Positions 22,161-32,219 of a DNA stretch of 64,000 nucleotides are shown here, piece by piece. Both the position numbers and the translations under genes were made by a program. The DNA comes from Corbicula japonica (Eukaryota; Mollusca; Bivalvia; Venerida; Cyrenidae): assembly GCA_038501625.1 (NCBI GenBank), contig JAZAYU010000033.1, positions 6,553,889 through 6,617,888 of the forward strand, read 5' to 3'. Under the pieces are notes generated by a model that worked only from the letters and a program-made list of their open reading frames with translations, did no database searches and was not told where the DNA came from. Numbering within the stretch: the stretch's first letter is position 1; every line of letters starts with the position of its first letter.

Positions 22161-22280
22161 TTAACCGATTGTCAAGAACACGTAGTGAGGCTTGAATTGG
22201 AACAGGTTCTCCATGAGATCGTTGCAGAAATTCTCTGCATTCATTCCGCCCCGACCGAAAAAGCGAACCTTTGCAGGAAC
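22161..22280 (-). pseudogene. Antisense SGNH-hydrolase-like exon fragment
   Basis: On the minus strand a polypyrimidine-rich acceptor (TTTTTACTTACAG) precedes 39 codons: VPAKVRFFGRGGMNAENF, then KPHYVFLTIG and TAA. The spacing FFGRGG...KPxxVFLxIG resembles the segment before the GGND block of SGNH-type esterase domains in invertebrate transposon-linked proteins. The fragment stops before the catalytic block. It converges with the OTU-like ORF, whose last recognisable codon is ~22 bp away. Confidence 0.5.
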
Positions 22281-24006
22281 CTGTAAGTAAAAAAAAAGTA
22301 CATATATAACTAGAATACATGAATGAAATTGTCCAGTACTAATTGAGACTAGACTAATTTTTATATCAATATCTATATACGATTATTTAATCAAATATAT
22401 ATTATCTATTAACTTACTTTCATATCATATTTCGTAAATCTTCCCAGGCGTTTTACATAACTTTCTCCATAAATAGCTATTCTCATGCCTTTGTCCATCT
22501 TGAAATTGTACGCTTCGAAGCTCGAGTCTAGAGTCTGATTTTAAACGATTGATTGTATTTGTAAATACACGTATATATACCTCGCATGTCAATTATTCGG
22601 CTTGAGCAATTAGCGCCCTTAACAACAAACGCATTGTTTCACGGCGTGGATTTGCAGTTATTAGCATTCAGTTTTTAATTGTTTGTAAAAGTTGTAGAAT
22701 ACACCAATTTTCATACATAAGCTGATAATATAAGCTGTTATGATATATTCATCATGAATTGTCAAACTGATGACATGGTATTTTGAGTGAATAATATCGT
22801 AATTATCCTTTTGTGTATTCGCAAACAGTAGAAATAAAAATACTGAATGATTAAAATTATTAATATATCTAATTAATACAATGATTAATACAATAAATAT
22901 CAGGTTTGCTTATTTTATTCGATTAACAGCGCATAGCAACGAACATATTCCCGTCAATTCAACGTCGAAAACAATTTTTGAAATATAAACATCATTACGC
23001 TAAAAACATCTTTTAATTAAAAGCATTTGAATATATTACATATACTTTATGAAATTAAATCAAATTTAATGCATATTTATGCAATTAAACCCATTTTTAA
23101 AGTGGATTCCGGTAAATCAAAGTGGATTCCGTGGATTCCGGTAATTTTGGTGGATTTCGGTAAGTCGTGTGACCCCATAACGGACCAGATATATGTACAT
23201 TGCGGACCATCTATAGATGCTTATGAAATATAAATTATATATCTATAAAAACATAACGGAACATATTTTAGGACCATCTATACATAGATAGATATGGAAT
23301 ATAAATTATATATCTATGAAAAATTTAATTGCCAATTAAGCCTGTCTGTAGTTATTTATTTGCTAATTTAAGGGTCATAATTACAACTGGTTAATAAATA
23401 TGAAATGCTTTTCTTTTGCAATCAAAATTACCAGGTTTTGACATCAGTTTGCAAAATTACTCAAAATTAATGCCAATCATGCAGGGTTTTCACACTTTTA
23501 TCATTGCCAAAATAAAGACTGACGGTATTTAGTAAAATATCTTTGATCATATATATTGGCGATAATTTAAGGGTCATAATTACAATAAGTTAACGCATTT
23601 TTGCAATCAAAATTACCAGTTTTTAATTTTATTGTTTAATATTTTATTGTGTGGTATATATAGTTGATGTACTTGTTTATTTGCAAAGTTGTGTCTCGTT
23701 AAAATACAGCTATTTGTGTGTGCTATGAATTGTGTATTTTTTGTGTTTTGTTAAATGTTTTATTGTGAGGTAAATGTGCTTTATGGTTGATATGCTTGTT
23801 TATAAATCTGCTAAATGAATATGAACTATTTGTATTTGTTTTTCTTTCATCCATTATATTATTTCCTTTTATTAAACAGTTTTAAATTTAAACAAGTTGA
23901 ACAAAAATGTGCATTTGGGTTACTAACACCTTATGGAATTTCACAGAAATTTTCCACAGTTATTTGACAGAAAATTGACAGGTGTGCTATCAAAATTAGC
24001 AAATTA

Positions 24007-24963
24007 CATACCTGTGAACCCTCCCGACTTAGGCGGGAGACTCCCGATTTTTTAGTCCAATCTCCTGCCTCCCGCATATTATGCTATTTCTCCCGACTTT
24101 TGACATATCCATGTAACATTTACGAAATCTCCCCATTAAAACACATTTATGATCATGCTTTCATCACGTGAGTACTAATTAGACTGATTTACGATATTTT
24201 GGCGCCTTTTTGAATGACAGGAAGTCGTAAATAGATTACCAGTCAATGAAATGTCATGCATGGCCTTGAACTTCAGACAAGTTGATGTTTTGATAACAAT
24301 TATTGATTTTCTCACCTTATATGTGCACAAATGAAATTATCGAGTTGGTCATTAGCATTAGGGTACTGGTGGACATCAAAGACACCACATGCACTTTAGT
24401 TTGATGCTCGTGATAAATTTCAAAGTGCTACTAAGAAAACGTGTGTAGGCCTACTTTACAAATAAACTGTTAAAGTTATTGAATATGTTAACAGTAATGG
24501 TCACTAACGAATACACTGTTTGATATGACAAATAAAAGGGGTGGATCTAGAGGGGGTTCAGTGGGGTTGATTGACCCTACTTCTTGGGCCAGAAAGTATG
24601 AAATCATCATATGACTGACACAAACAACCCCTTTCCTGGAAATCTTCTGTCCAATCCTGAGTACGATAGTGATTGTTTAACTTTTTGGCTGTCGATTCTT
24701 TATGACAAATAAATTATTTATTTATTAAAAAAAATATTTTATTTATGTTTAGGAGTGTTTGTAAACTAGAGGACTCAGAATAAAAGTATATCTGACAAGA
24801 AAAACAAGAGAAAATATGATATAGTCTCACTATCCAGAGCTAAAAATGTTCCACAGTTTACCATAAAACAAAGCTTCGTAAAATCTCCCACTTTTTTACC
24901 CTGATCTCCCACTTTTTTGAAGTCAATCTCCCGCCTGAGCACGAATAAAGGTTCACAGGTATG
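24007..24963. mobile_element. Non-autonomous TIR element (CATACCTGTGAACC ends)
   Basis: CATACCTGTGAACC (24007-24020) and GGTTCACAGGTATG (24950-24963) are a perfect 14-bp inverted pair. Inside each end are CTCCCG/CTCCCAC phrases in inverted orientation. No transposase remains. The right end is repeated at 25,567-25,580 because of the local tandem duplication. Confidence 0.75.
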
Positions 24964-25995
24964 AAATTATAACAAGCGTATTCGCCAAAAACGATGTGTG
25001 GTAAGTTATACTGGTGTTTATAAATTACAATAAAATGTTTCATAAATTGATTGTGATATAATAAACTACTCGAAACCTTAAAATCAATTTAAACCAGACA
25101 TGGGGCAAATTAAAATTTAATGCTAATGCATTAATAATGCATTACCTTTTGTCAGTAATGCAAGGTAATGATTAATGCAACAGATTAAGCATTATTTTAA
25201 TGCTAATTTAATGCATTACCTATATCAAAATGCTGTAATGCTTAGCATTATTTGGCATTAATTGGATTGTATTTACTATTGGATTTTGTTGATTCAGTTT
25301 ATTAATTAATATTTATATTAACAGTAACTTTTTAACATTATCTTATTTATAGCAAGAGAAAACCATGAATATGACAGTTAAACTAGAGGACTCAGAATAA
25401 AAGTATATCTGACAAGAAAAACAAGAGAAAATATGATATAGTCTCACTATCCAGAGCTAAAAATGTTCCACAGTTTACCATAAAACAACGCTTCGTAAAA
25501 TCTCCCACTTTTTTACCCTGATCTCCCACTTTTTTGAAGTCAATCTCCCGCCTGAGCACGAATAAAGGTTCACAGGTATGAAATTATAACAAGCGTATTC
25601 GCCCAAAACGATGTGTGGTAAGTTATACTGGTGTTTATAAATTACAATAAAATGTTTCATAAATTGATTGTGATATAATAAACTACTCGAAACCTTAAAA
25701 TCAATTTAAACCAGACATGGGGCAAATTAAAATTTAATGCTAATGCATTAATAATGCATTACCTTTTGTCAGTAATGCAAGGTAATGATTAATGCAACAG
25801 ATTAAGCATTATTTTAATGCTAATTTAATGCATTACCTATATCAAAATGCTGTAATGCTTAGCATTATTTGGCATTAATTGGATTGTATTTACTATTGGA
25901 TTTTGTTGATTCAGTTTATTAATTAATATTTATATTAACAGTAACTTTTTAACATTATCTTATTTATAGCAAGAGAAAACCATGAATATGACAGT
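24762..25995. repeat. 617-bp tandem duplication, nearly identical copies
   Basis: Positions 24762-25378 and 25379-25995 match with a constant offset of 617. Visible differences are only a few bases (CAAAGCTTCG versus CAACGCTTCG; GCCAAAAACG versus GCCCAAAACG). The copy spans the right end of one TIR element and the left end of another, so it arose after both inserted. Confidence 0.92.
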
Positions 25996-26951
25996 TAAGT
26001 ATTTTGATATGTGTTCACTATTTAGCAAAACAAGATACTGACTATAAGTGAAGCCTTTTCATCAGAATGTTGTAAAGTTTGAACATTTTTATGATTAAGC
26101 AATGAGTTCTTAAGCTTAGTTGTCTAAAGAAAATGCTAACTTTAAGACAAATCTATAGCCTGTAATCTTCAAAGCTCTGTCAACAAATACAGCACTATTA
26201 AATCATTGCACTGTACACATTCATCGGGATATTTCCCACCAATTGTCAAACACTTAAATATTCCTGAAAATGTTTCTTGGAGAAATTTGTAGTACCAAAA
26301 ATATTGTTCTGAAATAAGATAGCATCGAAATCAACTTAAACGTTCAGACTTGCACAAAACTGTTGAATCACACACAAAAGAAGTTACTTATCTAACCATT
26401 TATTCAGTCTTACCTGATTCATTGTCATTGTAAAATTATTAGAGGCTATGTCAGATTTCAGGAAATCAGCATATAATGCAGATGCAAGTGACATAATTAT
26501 TTAATTAGATAAGTAGGCAGTGTAGTCCCTTGTCAATACCACACTCTAAATGTGTGAAAACAGCAATAAATCAAAGATAACAAAAGTGTTAAAAAGCTAA
26601 ACCTGTACTGATATATATGTACTGAGAATAGTTTTGTTGTAAGTGTCTTGAGGTGTCACTTTAGATCTTCACACTTTCAGATTGATACTTTGTATATTAA
26701 ACTTTGGGGTGATTTTTTTTTGGAAGATGATCCCTTTTGTACATAAATTGACAATTTACTTTTTATTTATTGTAAGTTCACTTGTGAATAAAATAATGCT
26801 TAATTTAATGCATTACTTTTTGAAATAATGTTAATTTAATGCATTACTTTCTCAAAATATAGTAATGCTAATTTAATTTAATGCACAAATTTGGCAAAAA
26901 ATGCTAATTTAATGCATTACTTTTAAAAATAATTCGCCCCATGTCTGATTT
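25711..26951. mobile_element. TIR element at a TTTAAA target (CAGACATGGGGC ends)
   Basis: The left end CCAGACATGGGGCAAATT (also at 25,094 in the duplicated copy) is mirrored by AATTCGCCCCATGTCTG at 26,931-26,947. TTTAAA abuts both ends, compatible with a TTAA-type target (piggyBac-like MITE), though TTTAAA is itself a palindrome. Subterminal regions carry many TTTAATGCATTAC motifs on both sides, likely binding-site repeats. Confidence 0.7.
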
Positions 26952-27302
26952 AAACAAAATTAATCTTTATAAAAGAAAAGTCTTTTGTCACATGAATCTT
27001 TCAATAGTATGTTATGTTTTCATAATTCATATTTTATATTAATCTGAAGATTGTCTGTACTGTCTACAATTCTGTACATTATGTTTTTAGCTGTACATTT
27101 TATATTCTTTATCAATCTAAAGATGGTTCGTAGTGTGTATATATCTGGTCCGTTATGTCTTATAGATGGTCCGTTATGTCTTTTAGATGGTCCGTAATGT
27201 CTATAAATCTGATCCATTATGTCTTTTTTGGTGGTCCATCTTGTCCTAAAATCTGGTTCGTTATGTCTGGTCCGTAATGGTCATGATCTATGTCCCGATA
27301 CC

Positions 27303-27454
27303 GATTGTGCGCGTGCGCGCATATGACATTTGATGATGTCACGAAAATATGGGAAACCCCGAAAATATGAGAAAGAGGCATATACCATGCAAAAAATTTC
27401 CCAACTTGAGCAGGCGCCTTTATCCCAATCACCTCTGAAAAAGCCCTGATGATT
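27303..27454. repeat. hAT-like element end (GAAAAAGCCCTG)
   Basis: The text from the CG-rich GTGCGCGTGCGCGCATATG to GAAAAAGCCCTG resembles the right end of the family whose left end lies at ~15,668. It is truncated at the left by, or served as target of, the 7.7 kb element. Confidence 0.35.
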
Positions 27455-27464
27455 AATCCTGAAA

Positions 27465-27545
27465 ACTTAATTGGTGGTGCAACAGCACGGCAACAACTTG
27501 GCCTCGGCAAGCCAGCAGTCCAGAAATCGAATCCTGGTCAAGGCC
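27465..27545 (+). repeat. Possible tRNA-derived SINE remnant
   Basis: CCAGAAATCGAATCCTGG folds as a T-arm-like hairpin with a near B box (ATCGAATCC). Upstream, TGGTGGTGCAACAGCACGG could be a poor A box. No acceptor stem pairing; weak call. Confidence 0.25.
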
Positions 27546-27609
27546 TACATATGATTTTCTCCCTCCTGTTTCATTTGGTGGACACTGTCGAGTTAATCTC
27601 GGGGGTAGA

Positions 27610-27798
27610 ATCTAGTTTAGCGGACCCTGGATATTCAAAACAAAAGCCCAGTGGCGTTTGAGCGAGTAAAGCGGGGGTGTGGGGCGGTAGCCCCCATTTA
27701 AACTCGATATAATTTATATTTGTTTGACACACAATAAGAATACCAATGAATTCTCTCACAAGCAATGCTCTTTAGTGTTAGGGTCCGTTAAACTAGAT
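27610..27798. mobile_element. Small MITE (ATCTAGTTTAGCGGACCCT ends)
   Basis: ATCTAGTTTAGCGGACCCT (27610-27628) and AGGGTCCGTTAAACTAGAT (27780-27798) are a 19-bp inverted pair with one mismatch, enclosing 151 bp including a G/C-rich GCGGGGGTGTGGGGCGG tract. Confidence 0.75.
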
Positions 27799-28870
27799 GC
27801 GTTCCAATCTCGGAGCTCTACTTGACGAAGAATTGGCTGGGGTATTTGATCGAACTTGCATTATGTAGACATTTTTTCGATCTAGTTGCATTGTCTCCTT
27901 TAGAACGGAGGCATGAAAATCTTTATCAGGAGGCTCGGTAAATTTAGTAGAGACGCACGGCCGGAGGTGCGAGGCCTACACATTTTCTCCCTCCTTTTTT
28001 TCAATTGAATGTCAACATAAAACTGCATTAAGGGTAAAAGAATGATGAAAATTAGAAAATTACCTAGACCTTGTGGCCATTTCGGATGGATACACGCTAT
28101 ACCACGTGACTGATGAAATAGGATAAAAACTGGCAAATCACCGTCGCTCTTGTTCATGTAGAAGACTCGTACTCAGTCGTTACATCACCGTACCTCTTGT
28201 TGATGTAGTAAACCGTTGGGTAGCCCAACTATTTGTGCGCAACAAGGGCTTTTCCATATACGATGAACGCCAATTTCTTTAAAGGACAGACATTAATAAA
28301 AAGTCAGTATAATAATGGGTCTATGCTTGCAGTCGAATTATTGAGACTAACTGTTGGGCTCCTACTCAGTCGTTCTTCATTCTGCACCATTATATCATTC
28401 TTTTTTTATATCGGTAAAACTTCTACTTGTAATTAAGAGAATCATAACTGTACACTTAATATCAGCATTGTATTATTCAAAATTTAAATGCTATAAAAGA
28501 AAATATATTGCGAAATGGTTTTTGAAACTGGCAAAAAATATTCTGGTCTATTAAAAATTCAAATGACGTTTTAAAGAGGCTTAAATTAAATTATTTTCAG
28601 GCGTTCTTTTTGTGTACTTTATGATGATTTCTCTACTTTATATACTTCTCCCTCATAATTTAATATGAGACAGCTAAACAGTCTCATTGAAACAATAACA
28701 AACAAAAACGTTCGCTAGAGAAAATATATATAGACTCTTTCTCCGTCGTTATCAGTAAAAAGTACAGACATGCGCAGTGAAACAGTCAAGAGAAAATAAA
28801 ACCTTTAGCGCTAGAAATGAACATATATTATTTTTTACAGATGGCTCTTATGATAATTATACTTTATGGA
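27799..28870. other. No recognised gene
   Basis: Mixed AT-rich sequence with a short repeated phrase (GTAGAAGACTCGTACTCAGTCGTTAC and GATGTAGTAAACCGTTG, 28,157-28,215, broken here by other bases). No coding signal. Confidence 0.4.
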
Positions 28871-29366
28871 CCTGTGACCATGCAAGACCTTATCGAGGCG
28901 CTCACATTTTTTGGATAAGATTTGTGTGACTGAGATTTGGTACCTCAATTTATAAACAAGTAATAGGCATTCCATCTGTTTCTCATTGTGCACCCCTTGT
29001 TGCTGATCTGATTTTATACTGTTATGAAAGAGATTTCATGTTATCTCTTTCTACCGAACATCAAAATGACATCATTACATCCTTAAACAACACCTCGAGG
29101 TACCTTGATGATTTATTGAATATAGACAGTACTGATATTCCATCTCTGGTTAGAAAGATTTATCCTAAGGAACTACAACTTTATAAAGCAAACACTTCAG
29201 ATAAGCAACCAAACTTTCTTGATATTAATCTTTTAATTGAAGATGGTTACGTCACTACTAAATTATCTGATAAAAGAGATGATTTTAATTTAAATAAAGT
29301 GATATTTCCGTATTCAGACGGCGATGTTACTCGTGCACCATCATACGGTTTTTTTTTATCTTACCA
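28871..29366 (+). pseudogene. Penelope-like reverse transcriptase fragment, frameshifted
   Basis: The frame first reads TMQDLIEALTFF, breaks, then RFGTSIYKQVIGIPSVSHCA and PLVADL, followed by CYERDFM and the catalytic RYLDDLLNID (Y-x-D-D type). It ends KRDDFNLNKVIFP...DGDVTRAPSYG. These phrases are characteristic of Penelope-like elements, which copy RNA into chromosomal DNA and usually end in a GIY-YIG endonuclease. Here the 5' part is lost, at least one frameshift and a stop are present, and the 3' part is cut off by a (CT)n tract. Confidence 0.85.
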
Positions 29367-29367
29367 T

Positions 29368-29368
<1 letters not shown>

Positions 29369-29424
<56 letters not shown>
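29369..29424. repeat. (CT)n microsatellite
   Basis: An uninterrupted dinucleotide tract of ~28 units directly follows the Penelope fragment. Confidence 0.97.
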
Positions 29425-29427
<3 letters not shown>

Positions 29428-29600
29428 CCTTCTTCTTCCTGGCTCTCTGGGGAGGCTGTTTTTTCTGAATGTGGCAATTTCTGACATGCATATTTCACCT
29501 TTTTATAATGTTTGTGTGCTTTTGCATGCAACATTGTTGAGCTGATGGGTGGGTTGGAGTTATTTCACCAAGACAACTTGTGCTTGTGTGTTCAAATGAG
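29425..29600 (+). repeat. Repeat shared with 30,426-30,515
   Basis: CTTCTTCTTCCTGG, GGGGAGGCTGTTTTTTCTG and GACATGCATATTTCACC recur at 30,426-30,515 as CTTCTTCTCCTC, GGGGAGGCTTTGTCAGCTGG and GATATGCATATTTCAC. These may be 3'/LTR-like ends of the Penelope family. Confidence 0.45.
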
Positions 29601-30289
29601 AACCTGTTGGGGCAAGTGTGTGGTCGGTGCACCATAGAACCTGGATGAAACTGCTGCAGGAATGGGTTGATTGTTTTATTTTTATTAAGTGTTTTCATTA
29701 AAATAACATCTGTACCAAACATCCTTACTTTACAGGAAGGAATTTATTATGGTCAGCTCTACAAGCAGCGATGCATACCATCTCTATTGTGATTATTTTC
29801 GGTATAGTCCACTTATAATTACATGTTTGTTTTGTCATTGATACGAGTATTATGGTACAATTAACTTAAATCCTGTCAATGATTGTTATAAAATCCTAAC
29901 CGGTTAGTATTATCACTTGCTCTGTGTAATTAAGTGTTGCATAAGAATATCATGCATTCTCTGTGTAGTGTCCTAAAAAATTAGTATAAAAGGGCTGAAA
30001 TTTGGCTATTTTGCCCAGTGCAGTTCACAGACATTGCAAGGTAGTTTTTACCTTATTGTCTCTTTTGGATAGTTTAGGGTTTAGTTGATTTTAGATTGGC
30101 GGGGTTTCAAAATTTATAAAGCTAAATTATTTCTTGTTCAAAATCGTAAACTTGTTAGTTATTTCATTCTTTCGCAGTGTGTCTCTGATTTTGTATACTG
30201 TTTGTATTTGAATTATAGAATATGACAGAATAAAATGTAGTCTCAATCATAACAAGAGTAGTTGTTAATAAAGTTTACCTGGGAAAACA

Positions 30290-30390
30290 GGCAAAACCCT
30301 GTTACAGAAACCCCCGGTGGCAAAATGATGTGCCACTGGCCGTTCCAAGGCGGTAACGCCTCGGGTTCTAACTTTCGTTACTTGTTTGTG
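30290..30390. repeat. Palindromic GC-richer patch
   Basis: GCAAAACCCTGTTACAGAAA is followed by CCGGTGGCAAAATGATGTGCC and GTTCCAAGGCGGTAACGCC, short interlocking hairpins in AT-rich DNA. Possible SINE fragment; not assigned. Confidence 0.3.
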
Positions 30391-30515
30391 GCGACTATTT
30401 TAAACTGATTATTGTAAAACCATGCTTTCTTCTCCTCTCTACTATTTATTGAATGGGGAGGCTTTGTCAGCTGGAAGCGGCCATTCCTGATATGCATATT
30501 TCACTTATTTTTTTT

Positions 30516-31140
30516 TAAACGCATTCAACTTTATGCTTATATCATATGACATAGACTATAAAACAAGTTTGAATACCTGGCTCGCACTATACGAGTAGTT
30601 ACACGTATCCCACAAAAATAATTTAATATAAACTAAATCATTACTTACAGGGAAAAACAATGTTTGTGAAAATCAGCCTGTCAATGCAACTTAAGAATTA
30701 AAGCTGTAAAACGACCGATGTACTAATAATTAGATGATAGAATATTGAATTAAATAATGAGACCATGCGATGTAAGCGCATTAGGATAGTTCAATATATT
30801 TCTACTTGTGTTCATATTTTTTCATATTAATTTTATAGTCGTAATATACATAAATTTAACAATCTGTGTTTTGTAAACTTCGGGAAAATATCAACGTGAA
30901 AACGAAAAACGGGAATCGTCAATAATTTTAATTTGATTTCATTTATTGCGTCTTTATGTAGTTACTACTACTTCCATTCATCTAATAATTAAATTGCTCA
31001 TTAATCTGAAAATACCGCATTGAAGGTTCCATGTTCACCGCCACATGCATACCATCGTTCAAAATTGTTCAAAATTGTACTGTTTATTGGTGTAAATATT
31101 GAGTTGCCCTCAACCCGGTGCGTCGTGGGCAGTAAGATGC
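30516..31140. other. Unannotated AT-rich sequence
   Basis: No ORF, repeat or RNA signal seen. Confidence 0.4.
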
Positions 31141-31258
31141 ATTTCCATTACTGTCCATGAACAGACTCAATTAAACCGAGCCTGCAATATTTTCATATTT
31201 GTCGTGTTCGGTGGCTTTTAAAGTTTCCTTTTATCTATTTCATTATATCCAAAGGCAT
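31141..31258 (-). repeat. Dispersed repeat, inverse partner of 18,957-19,078
   Basis: CCATTACTGTCCATGAACAG, CGAGCCTGCAATATTTTC and GTCGTGTTCGGTGGC match the reverse complement of the left copy, including the diverged tail. Confidence 0.65.
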
Positions 31259-32219
31259 CAAAAGATGAAAATTCCGATTATTTCCTTATTGCAAAGATTT
31301 TGAACAGCATCCTCAATTAAACTCCAATAATCTTGTTTGAATATCCACTGACACCCGATCCAAGTTTATTAGTCCACTAATACTAGAAATTTATTAGTGT
31401 TTTTAGCCTACTACTAGTGGTAAAAAATGATGATTTTTAGCCTCAGCAGGCGATTTGTTAGCTGTTGAGAGTAGCTAACAAAACACTAAAAGACTATTTC
31501 TCCATTATCAAACTCCCAACCAATCAAAATGTTCGCTATTTACAGAAACCAACGCCATTTTGTAGAATTTCTTCCAAACCTCTCGTGAAAATGAACCAGT
31601 TTTCTGTGGTAAGTGTTTATATTTTTTGTTCTTGTTTTCTTTTCAGTTACTAAATAATGAATTCAAACAGTCCAGTAGCCTCTCTATATATATAAACTAA
31701 TAATTTTACACATGACTTTATATAATGTCCGAGTTGGTAAGGCCTGATATCTACCCTCATGTGTTATTTTGCGTCTACATGTTCATAAATTATATCAAGT
31801 CAAGTACAGTAAATTAGTCGGGTTTCATAACAAGTAACACAAGCTCTATTGAGCTTTTAAAGCCGACTATATTATACAGAGTAGATGATCAGTTTTGTTT
31901 CAGGCCCAATGAATTAAATTAAATATATTTTTTTCTCTAATTTTATGTAGAGGAATGCCTGTCATGGTGAAACCACGCTTAAAGCGTTTTTAAATTTAGC
32001 GCATTTTTTGTTTTGTTATTGGCGTCAAGGTCAACTGTATACAGTGGAGTCACGTGGGAGCCATGTAATCACAATTTATTTTATGCTTTTTAGTGAATTA
32101 TAGAATTTTATCGTCATTAGGCCTAGTATAATTTGTAATTGAATGTTGTCATTAGCCTATATTTTGCGTTTGATATCAATATAAAATAAATTTCGGACAA
32201 CAAACAACAACATCCGGGT

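Larger units (their letters stand above)
19608..27302. mobile_element. ~7.7 kb TIR DNA transposon with 9-bp TSD, carrying nested insertions
   Basis: The ends are inverted: ...GGGACATTACGGACC and GACCATTACGGACCAG on the left reappear reverse-complemented at 27,240-27,300. Both termini continue as tandem ~21-bp ACGGACCATCTATAAGACATA repeats. GATTGTGCG flanks the element on both sides (19599-19607 and 27303-27311). An inner inverted pair (about 19,735-19,978 and 22,929-23,171, with ACCGGAATCCAC phrases) brackets the coding relics. The right arm appears split: sequence from ~23,290 to ~27,100 separates inner from outer terminal repeats and contains further elements. A long TIR with 9-bp TSD suggests a Mutator-like element, but no transposase core was seen, so the superfamily is open. 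Confidence 0.75.

Noticed and set aside
15668..27454. One giant hAT element from CAGGGCTTTTTC to GAAAAAGCCCTG
   Set aside because: The 8 bp outside the two ends do not match (GGCATAAC versus ATGATTAA), so they are more likely ends of two different copies.
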